A program made the translations under genes and the position numbers. Below the pieces are notes generated by a model that saw nothing but the letters and a program-made list of their open reading frames with translations, searched no databases and was not told the origin of the DNA. A stretch of DNA of 39,704 bases, taken from positions 1 to 39,704 of the IMG/VR virus record IMGVR_UViG_3300042691_009007. The stretch is one strand, 5' to 3'. The stretch comes from a virus. Below, piece after piece: positions 24,418 to 32,496 of this stretch; position 1 is the stretch's first letter; each line of letters begins with the position of its first letter.

Positions 24418-26151
24418 ATGAGTTGGAAAAAATATTTTACGCCTGTACCGGTTAGTGGTGCAAGTCTTAGCCCTATTAATACTGGGAGCCAAAGTCGCGC
24501 AGGCCCGGCACGTACTAACTACAGCAGTTTTCTGCCAGACGTTTATACAGGCAGTCCAAATCGTGTTGAACGCTATCAACAGTACGAAGTTATGGACAGC
24601 GATCCGGAAGTCAATGCTGCCCTAGACATTCTAGCAGAATTTACAACTCAGAAACTTAAAGACGGAAAAACACCATTTACTGTTCAATGGCGCCACAAAG
24701 CTACCAATGCAGAAGTTCGTATTCTCAGCGAGTACATGCAACAATGGTGTAAGTTAAACAAATTTGATACACGCATTTTCCGTATCATGCGTAACACATT
24801 TAAATATGGTGATGCATTTTTCATTAGAGATCCTGAAACACAAAAATGGCACTATATTGATCCAAGCAAAATTGTAAAAGTTATTGTAAACGAAAGCGAA
24901 GGCAAAAAACCAGAGCAGTATGTTGTTAAAGATCTTGCGCCTAACTTTATGGATCTAGTAGTAACACAAATTACTCCTAATATTAATCCAAGACAAGGTT
25001 CAGGCGGACTAAGCGGCTCAGGTGGTTACGGCGCTATTGGCGGACAAACAAGTAAACCAAGTTCTGCAAACGGCAGTAGATTTGGAGTAACTGAAACTGA
25101 ATTTGCTATTGGAGCAGAACATGTAGTTCATTTGTCTTTATCTGAAGGTTTAGACAATAATTTTCCGTTTGGTAACAGTTTACTAGAAAACATTTTTAAA
25201 GTCTACAAGCAAAAAGAATTGCTTGAAGATGCTATTCTTATCTATCGTATACAACGTGCTCCGGAGCGCAGAGTATTCCATATTGACGTGGGTAACATGC
25301 CCAGTCATATGGCCATGGCCTTTGTTGAAAGGGTTAAAAATGAAATTCATCAAAGACGCATTCCTAGTCAAACAGGTGGCGGACAGAATGTTATTGATAG
25401 TGCATACAATCCGTTATCAATTAACGAAGATTACTTCTTTCCTCAAACAGCAGAAGGACGAGGAAGCAAAGTTGAAACACTTCCAGGCGGTACAAATCTT
25501 GGTGAAATTGATGATTTAAAGTATTTTACCAATAAATTATTCCGTGGTTTAAGAATCCCATCAAGCTATCTGCCAACAGGTGCAGACGATAGTCAAGCAT
25601 CATATAATGACGGCCGCGTTGGCACAGCATACATTCAAGAACTGCGTTTTAACAAGTATTGTGAGCGGTTACAATCGCTGGTAACATCGGTTATTGACGA
25701 AGAATTCAAGCTGTATATGTACTCAAAAGGTGCAAATATTGACGCTAATTTGTTTGAATTAAAGTTTAATCCGCCACTTAATTTTGCAAGTAGCCGCCAA
25801 GCAACAATGGATACAGAGCGTATCAATACGTTTAATACTGTACAAGCATTGCCATTTATTAGTAAACGTTTTGCTATGAAACGTTACTTAAACTTAACAG
25901 ACGAAGAAATTGCAGACAACGAACGCATGTGGGCAGAAGAAAACGGTAAAGGACTTCCAACTTATACTGATGCTGCAGGAGAATTGCGTAGCGCAGGACT
26001 TAATGCTGCTGGTATTGAAGGAGACTTGGGCATGGCAGGCGATTTATCAGCGCCAGACGGCATCGAAGGTGATTTAAGCCCAGATGCAGCCGCTCCTGGA
26101 GGAGCTCCAATGCCAGTGGCCGGTGCACCAGTTGGCGCTCCAACTGTATAA
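24418..26151 (+). CDS. 20: Portal vertex protein gp20
   Basis: Protein of 577 residues (T4 gp20: 524). The sequence QYEVMDSDPEVNAALDILAEF (about 51-71), the stretch FRIMRNTFKYGDAFFI, and above all IYRIQRAPERRVFHIDVGNMP (about 276-296), then FRGLRIPSSYLP with following acidic loop, are highly conserved in T4-like portals. Twelve copies form the ring at the vertex where the head is initiated, DNA is packaged and the neck attaches. The last ~60 residues are Gly/Ala/Pro-rich and probably disordered. ATG follows AAGGA; the gene starts nine bases after the previous stop. Its stop codon lies inside a perfect late promoter box. Confidence 0.95.
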   Translation: MSWKKYFTPVPVSGASLSPINTGSQSRAGPARTNYSSFLPDVYTGSPNRVERYQQYEVMDSDPEVNAALDILAEFTTQKLKDGKTPFTVQWRHKATNAEVRILSEYMQQWCKLNKFDTRIFRIMRNTFKYGDAFFIRDPETQKWHYIDPSKIVKVIVNESEGKKPEQYVVKDLAPNFMDLVVTQITPNINPRQGSGGLSGSGGYGAIGGQTSKPSSANGSRFGVTETEFAIGAEHVVHLSLSEGLDNNFPFGNSLLENIFKVYKQKELLEDAILIYRIQRAPERRVFHIDVGNMPSHMAMAFVERVKNEIHQRRIPSQTGGGQNVIDSAYNPLSINEDYFFPQTAEGRGSKVETLPGGTNLGEIDDLKYFTNKLFRGLRIPSSYLPTGADDSQASYNDGRVGTAYIQELRFNKYCERLQSLVTSVIDEEFKLYMYSKGANIDANLFELKFNPPLNFASSRQATMDTERINTFNTVQALPFISKRFAMKRYLNLTDEEIADNERMWAEENGKGLPTYTDAAGELRSAGLNAAGIEGDLGMAGDLSAPDGIEGDLSPDAAAPGGAPMPVAGAPVGAPTV

Positions 26152-26154
26152 ATA
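26147..26154 (+). promoter_or_regulatory. Perfect late promoter TATAAATA across the portal stop codon
   Basis: TATAAATA contains the TAA stop of gp20 (26149-26151) and ends five bases before the next ATG, so a transcript from it would have almost no leader. Confidence 0.6.
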
Positions 26155-26159
26155 TTAAT

Positions 26160-26399
26160 ATGATTTTACGCGAATTATTTTATATTGATCCTGATACACG
26201 ACGTACAGCTAACGATCTTCGTTATGATGCTGACCGTGACACTACCACATTACATCGCGATGATACTAGAAAAACACGTCTTACTCTCCGACAAATAAAT
26301 GAATTACGCAAATCTAGTGAAGCACACATCCTAGAACAAGAACGAGAACTACAGTTTATTAATGACATGTATCAGTTGCCATTAGAGCAACCAGCATAA
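26160..26399 (+). CDS. Small conserved-type head-cluster protein, unknown
   Basis: Protein of 79 residues between portal and gp67-like protein. It opens MILRELFYIDPDTRRTAND and is strongly charged, with an Arg/Asp/Thr-rich middle and a helical C-terminus (INELRKSSEAHILEQERELQF). No Shine-Dalgarno is visible; translation is probably coupled to the portal gene eight bases upstream or occurs on a leaderless message from the late promoter. Similar small genes are usual at this place in marine T4-like phages. A role in prohead initiation is plausible from position only. Confidence 0.75.
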   Translation: MILRELFYIDPDTRRTANDLRYDADRDTTTLHRDDTRKTRLTLRQINELRKSSEAHILEQERELQFINDMYQLPLEQPA

Positions 26400-26402
26400 A
26401 TA
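26395..26402 (+). promoter_or_regulatory. Late promoter CATAAATA before the gp67-like gene
   Basis: CATAAATA overlaps the stop codon of the preceding 79-residue gene. A message from here would have a leader of roughly 115 bases before the ATG at 26523. Confidence 0.5.
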
Positions 26403-26432
26403 TCCAACTAAAATTGAAAAAAACCTACAAAA

Positions 26433-26450
26433 TGGCCTATTTTTAGGCTA
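26433..26450 (+). other. Small hairpin between late promoter and gp67-like gene
   Basis: TGGCCTA and TAGGCTA flank a TTTT loop (seven pairs, one G-U). No T-run follows directly, so it is not a clear terminator; a leader hairpin or processing site is possible. Confidence 0.4.
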
Positions 26451-26457
26451 TTATAAC

Positions 26458-26487
26458 TTGGTTTTCTAATTAATATGTAAATATAAT
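26458..26487 (+). promoter_or_regulatory. Possible sigma-70-type promoter before gp67-like gene
   Basis: TTGGTT and TATAAT with an 18-base spacer. The -10 is perfect but the -35 is weak, and the region is AT-rich, so chance occurrence is possible. Confidence 0.3.
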
Positions 26488-26522
26488 ACAGCCTTGTATA
26501 ACCATCACAGGAGAATTTTAAC

Positions 26523-27401
26523 ATGACTGACCGAACACAATTTGAAGCCATGCTTGAGGCTTTGATCAACGAAGATCAAGAACAAGCAAAAGAGATTTTC
26601 CACAACATCGTAGTTGCAAAATCTCGTGAAATTTACGAAGAATTATTAAGCGAAGACTTTGACGCTAAAGACGACGAAGACGAGAAGCACGACGGTGTTG
26701 ACGAAGCGTTTGGCGAAGAAGACAGCGAAGACGACAGCGAAGAACCAGCTGACGACATGGAAGGCGATGATGCTGAAGATGATGCTGAAGACGACGACAT
26801 GGGAGATGACGACGTTGGTGGCGATGCTACTGATGACTTGATTGGCGACGTTTCTGACGAAGAAGGCTCAATGTCTGACGAAGAGCAATCAGATCGTATT
26901 CTTGATTTAGAAGACGCTCTAGAAGAATTAAAAGCAGAATTTGAACAACTAATGGCTGACGAAGGTGACGAAGGCAGCGAAGAAATGCCAATGGACGGCA
27001 TGGATGCTGGCGCAGACATGATGGGCGGAGATGAGCCTATGATGGGTGCTGATGCTGGCGAGCAAGATGAATTAGCAAAATTCATGGAATATGTTGACAA
27101 AGTAGCACTTCCAAAGCACGGCGATAATGGTGCAAACACCAAATCAATCGTAGCTGGTAAGAACAACATGGGCGGCACAACAGCTAATATTGCCAAGAGC
27201 TTTTCAACAGAAAAGGGCGGCACACAAGGCGGTTTGCTAAATCCTAGCACTAAGGAAGAAAACTTTGGTAATGTAAACGTTCCAGGCGGCAACGCAGGCA
27301 AGACAGCTTTCAAGAAGAAAGAACCTGGCCACGGTGCTGAGAAGAAAGGTGCCGGCGAAAATGCTGACAACAAGTCATCATTAATTGGCTCACGTAAGTA
27401 A
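26523..27401 (+). CDS. 67: Prohead core protein, gp67-like, greatly enlarged
   Basis: Protein of 292 residues. The first 50 residues (FEAMLEALINEDQEQAKEIFHNIVVAKSREIYEEL) share the layout of the T4 gp67 N-terminus: a helix with L-x-A-I/L, D, then A-x-x-x-F and I-x-E-E. It is followed, as in gp67 (80 residues), by an extreme acidic tract (about 50-110, nearly all Asp/Glu with Gly/Ala). Unlike T4 gp67 it continues with a helical segment (LDLEDALEELKAEFEQL), a Met/Gly/Asp-rich region and a Gly/Lys/Asn-rich basic tail. gp67 is an internal scaffold component needed for head shape and is degraded by gp21. Order portal, small gene, this gene, gp21, gp22, gp23 matches T4 20-67-68-21-22-23. GGAG precedes the ATG. 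Confidence 0.75.
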   Translation: MTDRTQFEAMLEALINEDQEQAKEIFHNIVVAKSREIYEELLSEDFDAKDDEDEKHDGVDEAFGEEDSEDDSEEPADDMEGDDAEDDAEDDDMGDDDVGGDATDDLIGDVSDEEGSMSDEEQSDRILDLEDALEELKAEFEQLMADEGDEGSEEMPMDGMDAGADMMGGDEPMMGADAGEQDELAKFMEYVDKVALPKHGDNGANTKSIVAGKNNMGGTTANIAKSFSTEKGGTQGGLLNPSTKEENFGNVNVPGGNAGKTAFKKKEPGHGAEKKGAGENADNKSSLIGSRK

Positions 27402-27422
27402 TTAGACGAGACTATTAAAAAT

Positions 27423-28052
27423 ATGTCTTTATACCTCCGAGAGAATCTCAGTTTCAACGAAGCCAAAATGATCGTTGAGTCTGATGACAAAGATGGGAAA
27501 AACTTATACATGTCCGGGATTTGTATCCAGGGCGGTATAAGAAACGCTAACCAGCGTGTTTACCCTGTGAATGAGATTGGCAAGGCTGTCAAAACCCTGA
27601 ACGATCAGATTCAAAACGGTTATTCAGTTCTCGGAGAAGTGGATCATCCAGATGATCTAAAAATTAATTTGGATCGCGTCAGTCACATGATAGTAAACAT
27701 GTGGATGGACGGTCCAAATGGTTACGGGAAGTTGAAAATACTTCCTACCCCTATGGGACAACTAATTCGCACTATGCTGGAAAGCGGCGTGAAATTAGGA
27801 GTTAGTTCACGCGGATCCGGAAACGTCAAAGATGACGGTTCCGGTGAAGTATCAGATTTTGAGATTATCACAGTAGATATGGTAGCTCAACCTAGTGCTC
27901 CTGGAGCATATCCAACACCAATTTATGAACACTTGATGAACAGTCGCGGTGGTCTTAATGCCTTACGCATAGCGCAAGAGGTCAAGGGTGATCCAAAAGC
28001 ACAAAAATATCTCAAAGAGAGCTTATTAGGTATAATAAGCAGACTCCAATAA
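27423..28052 (+). CDS. 21: Prohead core protease gp21
   Basis: Protein of 209 residues (T4 gp21: 212). Prohead serine protease motifs are visible: catalytic-type His in GEVDHPDD (H75) and Ser in GVSSRGSG (S128 or S129), with the VDMVAQPSAPGA block (about 151-161) that follows in T4-like members. It matures the prohead by cleaving after Glu at I/L-x-E sites in gp22, gp23, internal proteins and itself. The ATG at 27423 has only a weak ribosome site; an in-frame ATG before IVESDDKDG (M16) is an alternative start. The gene lies 21 bases after the gp67-like gene and 13 before gp22. Confidence 0.95.
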   Translation: MSLYLRENLSFNEAKMIVESDDKDGKNLYMSGICIQGGIRNANQRVYPVNEIGKAVKTLNDQIQNGYSVLGEVDHPDDLKINLDRVSHMIVNMWMDGPNGYGKLKILPTPMGQLIRTMLESGVKLGVSSRGSGNVKDDGSGEVSDFEIITVDMVAQPSAPGAYPTPIYEHLMNSRGGLNALRIAQEVKGDPKAQKYLKESLLGIISRLQ

Positions 28053-28065
28053 CAAGGAGAATCAC

Positions 28066-29172
28066 ATGTTGGATGCACTAAAAACGCTATTTGAAAATAA
28101 TGTGATTTCTGAGGAGATCAAAGTATCAATTGAGCAAGCATGGGAACAGCGTATCGCTGAAAACCGTGAAGAAGTTGCTCATACACTACGCGAAGAATTT
28201 GCTCAAAAATATGAGCATGACAAGCAATCAATGATTGAAGCAGTTGATCGTATGATCACTGACCAACTATCACAAGAGCTTGTTGAGTTTGCTGACGATC
28301 GTAAGCAACTTGCGGAAATGAAGGCTCGTTATGCTGTTAAGATGAAAGAACATACTGACACAGTAGCAAAATTTGTTACTAGTCAGTTAGCTTCAGAAGT
28401 CAAAGAGCTACACGAGGATCAAGTCGCAATGGCTGAGAAATTTGGCGATCTAGAAAAATTCGTAGTTGAGGCTTTGGCTGAAGAAATCGCAGAGTTTTAC
28501 AAAGACAAGCAGGACTTGGCAGAAACCAAGGTACGTTTAGTTCGCGAAGGACGCGAACAACTCGGTAAAGTAAAACAACAATTTGTAACCCGTGCCGCTA
28601 AGATGGTCGAAGGTCTTGTAACTAACGGTTTAAAAACCGAAATTACAGCTCTTAAAGAAGACATTGAAGCAGCTCGTCGTGCAGATTTTGGACGTAAACT
28701 ATTCGAGGCTTTTGCCGCAGAATATAGCACAAGTTACTTGAATGAGAAATCAGAAACTGCAAAATTACTCAGGGTCATAGACATGAAAGATGTTGCTGTT
28801 CAAGAAGCCGCTAACGCTATTGAAGAAGCACAGCGTATCGTAGAAAGTAAAGAAGCAGAGATTGCGAAACTAAAAGAATCGCAAGCGAGAAAAGAAATCA
28901 TGAATGAGTTACTTGCTCCACTTAACAGTAAGCAACGCGAAATCATGGGTGAGTTAATGGAGGGTGTGAAGACTACTCGTCTAAACGAAAGTTTTGAAAA
29001 GTATCTTCCAGCAGTTCTTAATGGAAATGTTAGAGCCCCGCAGAAGAAACAGGCACTTGTAGAGGCTAAAGAAATTACAGGTAATAAGGAAATAATTACC
29101 AACGCAAATCGTAGCGGCGAGGAAGATTCAAATATTATTGATATCCGTCGCCTCGCTGGACTAAAAATTTAA
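28066..29172 (+). CDS. 22: Prohead scaffold protein gp22
   Basis: Protein of 368 residues (T4 gp22: 269), almost entirely charged and helical with heptad-like spacing and many Gln/Glu/Lys, as expected for the major scaffold core of the T4 prohead. The N-terminal LKTLFENNVISEEIKVSIEQAWEQRI and the later NELLAPLNSKQREIMGELMEGVKT (about 283-306) are familiar in marine gp22. Several L/I/V-x-E sites could serve gp21. Placement between protease and major capsid, with AAGGAG before the ATG and 11 bases to the gp23 start, supports the assignment. Confidence 0.9.
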   Translation: MLDALKTLFENNVISEEIKVSIEQAWEQRIAENREEVAHTLREEFAQKYEHDKQSMIEAVDRMITDQLSQELVEFADDRKQLAEMKARYAVKMKEHTDTVAKFVTSQLASEVKELHEDQVAMAEKFGDLEKFVVEALAEEIAEFYKDKQDLAETKVRLVREGREQLGKVKQQFVTRAAKMVEGLVTNGLKTEITALKEDIEAARRADFGRKLFEAFAAEYSTSYLNEKSETAKLLRVIDMKDVAVQEAANAIEEAQRIVESKEAEIAKLKESQARKEIMNELLAPLNSKQREIMGELMEGVKTTRLNESFEKYLPAVLNGNVRAPQKKQALVEAKEITGNKEIITNANRSGEEDSNIIDIRRLAGLKI

Positions 29173-29183
29173 GGAGAAATTAA

Positions 29184-30344
29184 ATGTCTGAACTACTAAA
29201 CGGCCGTTGGGCAGAGACCAAAGAGGCACTACTTGAAGGCCTACAAGGTACCAAGCGTAGTGTAATGGGTGTAACTTTAGAAAATACTCGCAAGTATTTG
29301 ACTGAGAGCCCAACTGCAGGTGCTACTTCTGCCGGCAACGTCGCAACTTTAAACCGCGTGATCCTACCAGTGATCCGTCGTGTTATGCCAACAGTTATCG
29401 CTAACGAGTTGGTCGGTGTACAACCAATGACTGGACCAGTTGGTCAAATTCACACTTTACGTGTTCGCTATGCAGATAGCAGCACTGGTGTTACAGCTGG
29501 TGAAGAGGCATTAAGCCCATTCAAGATTGCTGAAGCTTACTCAGGTAATGAGGCAAGCCCAGCAAAAGCAGCAAGCACAGCAACCCTAGAAGGTCAAGCT
29601 GGTAAGCGTATGTCAATTCAAATCTTGAAACAAACTGTCGAGGCAAAAACTCGTAAGTTAAGCGCAAGATGGACATTCGAAGCTGCTCAAGATGCACAAG
29701 CCCAACAAGGTATTGACATCGAAGCAGAAGTTATGGCTGCTTTAGCTCAAGAAATTACAGCTGAAATTGACCAAGAGATCCTAGCTTCATTGCTAAGTCT
29801 TGCTGGTACAGCAGTTGAGTCTTTTGACCAAAACGCTGTTTCAGGTACAGCTACATTCGTTGGTGACGAGCATGCCGCATTGGCAGTTCAAATCAACCGT
29901 GTAAGCAACTTGATTGCTCAGCGTACACGTCGTGGTGCTGGTAACTGGGCCGTTGTAAGCCCATACGCTTTGACAATTCTACAAAGCGCAACAACATCAG
30001 CATTTGCACGTACAACAGAAGGTACATTCGAAGCTCCAACAAACACCAAGTTAGTTGGTACATTGAATAATGCAATGAAAGTGTATGTTAACACATACGC
30101 AACCGATACAACTGATATTCTTATTGGTTATAAAGGTTCAAGCGAAAGCGATGCAGCAGCATTCTACTGCCCATACATCCCATTGATGTCAAGCGGTGTT
30201 GTGTTAGATCCATCAACATTCGAACCAGTCGTATCATTCATGACACGTTATGGTTATGTTGAGTTGACAAACACAGCTTCTTCTCTAGGTAACGCAGCTG
30301 ACTACCTAGGTCGTATTAGCTTGTCAAACGTTTCTTTCAAGTAA
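29184..30344 (+). CDS. 23: Major capsid protein gp23
   Basis: Protein of 386 residues with the HK97-type major head protein character of T4 gp23 (521 residues). The conserved N-terminal part is present: LNRVILPVIRRVMPTVIANELVGVQPMTGPVGQIHTLRVRY (about 56-96, discontinuous pieces of which are hallmark gp23 primer sites), then TRKLSARWTFEAAQDAQAQQGIDIEAE and AQRTRRGAGNWAVVSP. A gp21-type site L39-T40-E41/S42 precedes the conserved domain, so maturation would remove about 41 residues. It is shorter than T4 gp23, as in other marine forms that lack most of the insertion domain. AAGGAG lies before the ATG and a strong terminator follows. Codons are more GC-rich and regular than in neighbours, as expected of the most highly expressed gene. 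Confidence 0.97.
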   Translation: MSELLNGRWAETKEALLEGLQGTKRSVMGVTLENTRKYLTESPTAGATSAGNVATLNRVILPVIRRVMPTVIANELVGVQPMTGPVGQIHTLRVRYADSSTGVTAGEEALSPFKIAEAYSGNEASPAKAASTATLEGQAGKRMSIQILKQTVEAKTRKLSARWTFEAAQDAQAQQGIDIEAEVMAALAQEITAEIDQEILASLLSLAGTAVESFDQNAVSGTATFVGDEHAALAVQINRVSNLIAQRTRRGAGNWAVVSPYALTILQSATTSAFARTTEGTFEAPTNTKLVGTLNNAMKVYVNTYATDTTDILIGYKGSSESDAAAFYCPYIPLMSSGVVLDPSTFEPVVSFMTRYGYVELTNTASSLGNAADYLGRISLSNVSFK

Positions 30345-30367
30345 TCAGTTACTTAGAGCAACAAATC

Positions 30368-30395
30368 AAAAAGGACTCTTCGGAGTCCTTTTTTT
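30368..30395 (+). terminator. Rho-independent terminator after gp23
   Basis: Stem GGACTC/GAGTCC closed by a TTCG tetraloop, extended by AAAAA upstream and followed by seven T. It ends the head operon 24 bases after the gp23 stop. Confidence 0.93.
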
Positions 30396-30401
30396 ATCTC
30401 A

Positions 30402-30409
30402 GCTAAATA
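30402..30409 (+). promoter_or_regulatory. Late promoter GCTAAATA after the gp23 terminator
   Basis: GCTAAATA is the CTAAATA variant of the late box. It follows the terminator by six bases and precedes a hairpin-rich leader and the next structural gene. Confidence 0.55.
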
Positions 30410-30417
30410 CATAGTAC

Positions 30418-30475
30418 GACTTACATAGGGTAAGTTTTATGCGGAAATCCAACCGCGTATGGCCTAGAACGCCAT
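30418..30475 (+). other. Hairpin-rich leader of the 30497 gene
   Basis: Three adjacent stems: ACTTAC/GTAAGT (30419-30435, extended by a G-U pair), TATGCGG/CCGCGTA (30438-30459, one G-U) and ATGGC/GCCAT (30459-30475). The last is followed by TTTTTC, like a weak attenuator, and then by AAGGAG. Together they fill almost the whole ~80-base leader. Confidence 0.5.
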
Positions 30476-30496
30476 TTTTCTTAAGGAGAAAACAAA

Positions 30497-31192
30497 ATGG
30501 GACGTCCAATTCAAAAGAAATTTTTCGCAAACACCAATTACGAACTATTTGGTACAGCAAATGTAGGTGGTGAGTCAATTGCTAGTGTAACAGCTCCAGC
30601 AGGAACATTAGCAACATTAGTCAACGGTACATATACAATTCCTCCAGCCAGTATTGGTGCACCTGATATCGATGGCGGTGCTAAACCAGTATTAACTGTT
30701 ACAGTAACAGGCGCAACAGCTTATACAGTAACAGTAGTTTCAGCAGGCTCTGGTTATACAAGTGCTCCAACAATTACATTTGCTGGTAGCGTAGCAGGTG
30801 GCTCTGGTAGTGCTACTCCTATAGCAACATTGACATCAGGCGCAACAGCACGTCAAAATGGTATTAAATGTGAAGCACAAGTTCCAACAGTTGCTGAAGC
30901 AACTACAGGCGATATTATTAAACAAGTTGGTAGTAAACGTTACAAAGTAAATGTAGGCGGTGTGGAAGGCATTTGCAAACTAGTACAATCTGCTAGTCTA
31001 GGCGACGGAGAAATGTCAATTACAGCAACTGATGCAAATAGCAACGCATACTTTATTAGAAAGCTAACAGCTCGTACATGTATTGTTGAGCGCAAGTCTT
31101 CTGGCGACGGTGATTTTGCTACAGGTGCAAAAGTTAAATGGACTTTTACAAGCCCAGCACCAGCAGATTCAGTAACTATTGAAAATCAATAA
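30497..31192 (+). CDS. Virion structural/decoration-type protein
   Basis: Protein of 231 residues starting MGRPIQKKFFANTNYELFG. The middle is beta-rich Thr/Val/Gly sequence containing the motif VVSAGSGYTSAPTITF (about 79-95), the 'G-x-GY-x-x-x-P' strand repeat common in phage and bacterial surface proteins, followed by a Gly/Ser-rich loop. The C-terminal half (about 120-215: GDIIKQVGSKRYKVNVGG, FIRKLTARTCIVERK) looks like a compact beta domain. No signal or membrane segment. Being right after gp23 under its own late promoter with a perfect AAGGAG, it is likely an abundant head or tail surface protein; exact role unknown. Confidence 0.7.
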   Translation: MGRPIQKKFFANTNYELFGTANVGGESIASVTAPAGTLATLVNGTYTIPPASIGAPDIDGGAKPVLTVTVTGATAYTVTVVSAGSGYTSAPTITFAGSVAGGSGSATPIATLTSGATARQNGIKCEAQVPTVAEATTGDIIKQVGSKRYKVNVGGVEGICKLVQSASLGDGEMSITATDANSNAYFIRKLTARTCIVERKSSGDGDFATGAKVKWTFTSPAPADSVTIENQ

Positions 31193-31198
31193 TTAAAT

Positions 31199-31216
31199 TA
31201 GGGGCTTCGGCCCCTA
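31199..31216 (+). terminator. GC-rich TTCG hairpin between structural genes
   Basis: TAGGGGC and GCCCCTA flank a TTCG tetraloop (seven pairs). Only ATT follows, so it is at best a partial terminator or a message-stabilising/processing hairpin; the next ribosome site AAGGA follows by two bases. Confidence 0.5.
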
Positions 31217-31229
31217 TTAAGGATTTAGA

Positions 31230-32165
31230 ATGTCTAGAATATTAAGAGTAACCGAAGGTGATTATAGAGTCAAAGTTCAAGATGCTGGGAGCATCACGCT
31301 TGATACTGGACTCGAACAAGGTACGGTTATTATCACCGGAGATTTACTAGTTAAAGGCAATACAACTACAGTTGATACTGCTAATCTTAATATTGAAGAC
31401 AATTTAATTTTATTAAACAAAGGCGAAAGCGGAGCAGGAGTTACAGAAGGAACAGCAGGTTTAGAAATTGAACGAGGATCACTTGAAAACGCACAATTTT
31501 TGTGGGACGAATCAATTGATAAGTTTAAAATTCAACTTGATACAGATGTTCTTTCAGGTATTGTAGTTGGAAATATTGCAACAGATCCAACTACAAACTT
31601 AGAGTTTGATATGCAAAGTGGACCTGGTACCCTACGCATTACAAATTCAACAGGTTATGAAAGTCGTGTGTTAGATCCAGACGATATTCCAAATAGACAA
31701 TATGTAACCGACTATGTGTTTGCCAGCGGCGGATCTGCTGTTGTTAGTTTAATTCAATATCCAGTTGGCGCTTCGTACGGCAATGCAGATACTATGGTAG
31801 AAGCACTATCATCAAGTATTAAAATTTGGGTTGATCCGGGCACTGGACTTTCTCAAGTAGCACAATTTTCTAATAATGGTCTTGACGTTGACAATGTAAA
31901 TATTTTAGAAAATACAATTTTAAATTCTGACCCAGCAGAATATTTGATTCTGACAGCGGCTAGTACACATGTTCAAATAGATGGTGTTCTTAATTTGAAA
32001 GAATTAATTACTGCACCAACTTCTACCGGAGGAGATGCTAGACTTTATGCAAAATCTGTCGCAGTTGGAGAAGAATTTAACAGTGGTGTGTTTATTGCTA
32101 ACAGCAGAACACAAGATGAAATTGTAGTTAAAAATAGAGCGTTACTTTTAAGTATGCTCTTTTAA
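31230..32165 (+). CDS. Fibre-like virion structural protein
   Basis: Protein of 311 residues. The segment GTVIITGDLLVKGNTTTVDTANLNIEDNLILLNKGE (read in pieces, about 31-66) is the beta-stranded 'G-D-L-x-V-x-G-x-x-T-x-V-x-T' pattern of phage fibre shafts and recurs in the neighbouring long proteins. The C-terminal half is likewise beta-rich with Asn/Asp/Thr. No enzymatic motif is visible. AAGGA precedes ATG. It is the first of four genes (31230-36251) separated by only 1-12 bases, suggesting a multi-component fibre or fibre-anchor complex. Confidence 0.7.
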   Translation: MSRILRVTEGDYRVKVQDAGSITLDTGLEQGTVIITGDLLVKGNTTTVDTANLNIEDNLILLNKGESGAGVTEGTAGLEIERGSLENAQFLWDESIDKFKIQLDTDVLSGIVVGNIATDPTTNLEFDMQSGPGTLRITNSTGYESRVLDPDDIPNRQYVTDYVFASGGSAVVSLIQYPVGASYGNADTMVEALSSSIKIWVDPGTGLSQVAQFSNNGLDVDNVNILENTILNSDPAEYLILTAASTHVQIDGVLNLKELITAPTSTGGDARLYAKSVAVGEEFNSGVFIANSRTQDEIVVKNRALLLSMLF

Positions 32166-32177
32166 GGATAAAAGAAT

Positions 32178-32495
32178 ATGGCAATATATAATACACCAAT
32201 TACAGCACTAGTTGAAGCAAGTGCAGACACATTAGCATCGGGTTCTGGTGCTAGGGCAATTACTACTGTCATAGTGTGTAATACAACAAGTGGAGATAAA
32301 ACAGTTTCATTATATGCTGTTGCAGGCGGCGGTTCAGCAAGTGCAAATAATATGATTGTAAACACTCTTACTGTTCCAGCAGGAGATACTGTAAGTTTTG
32401 ATCAAGAAAAAATGGTATTAAGCACCGGCGACCAATTAAAAGCAATTTGTAGTGCTAGTGGTTTAACAGCAACAGTAAGCACATTGGTAGTTTAA
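32178..32495 (+). CDS. Small beta-sandwich-type structural protein
   Basis: Protein of 105 residues, rich in Ala/Thr/Val/Ser. The run TVIVCNTTSGDKTVSLYAVAGG (about 30-51), NTLTVPAGDTVSFDQEKMVL and LSTGDQLKAICSASGL is typical of small phage fibre-associated proteins whose strands alternate with a conserved 'N-T-x-x-x-x-x-T-V-x-x-Y' motif. No transmembrane segment. AAGGA precedes the ATG; one base separates its stop from the next start. Probably a fibre or fibre-tip accessory subunit. Confidence 0.65.
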   Translation: MAIYNTPITALVEASADTLASGSGARAITTVIVCNTTSGDKTVSLYAVAGGGSASANNMIVNTLTVPAGDTVSFDQEKMVLSTGDQLKAICSASGLTATVSTLVV

Positions 32496-32496
32496 T

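Noticed and set aside
26633-27511. Long antisense open frame (292 codons, Ser/Pro-rich) opposite the gp67-like gene
   Set aside because: It is the mirror of the Asp/Glu-rich coding strand: GAC/GAA codons read backwards become Ser/Phe codons without stops. No ribosome site and low-complexity product.
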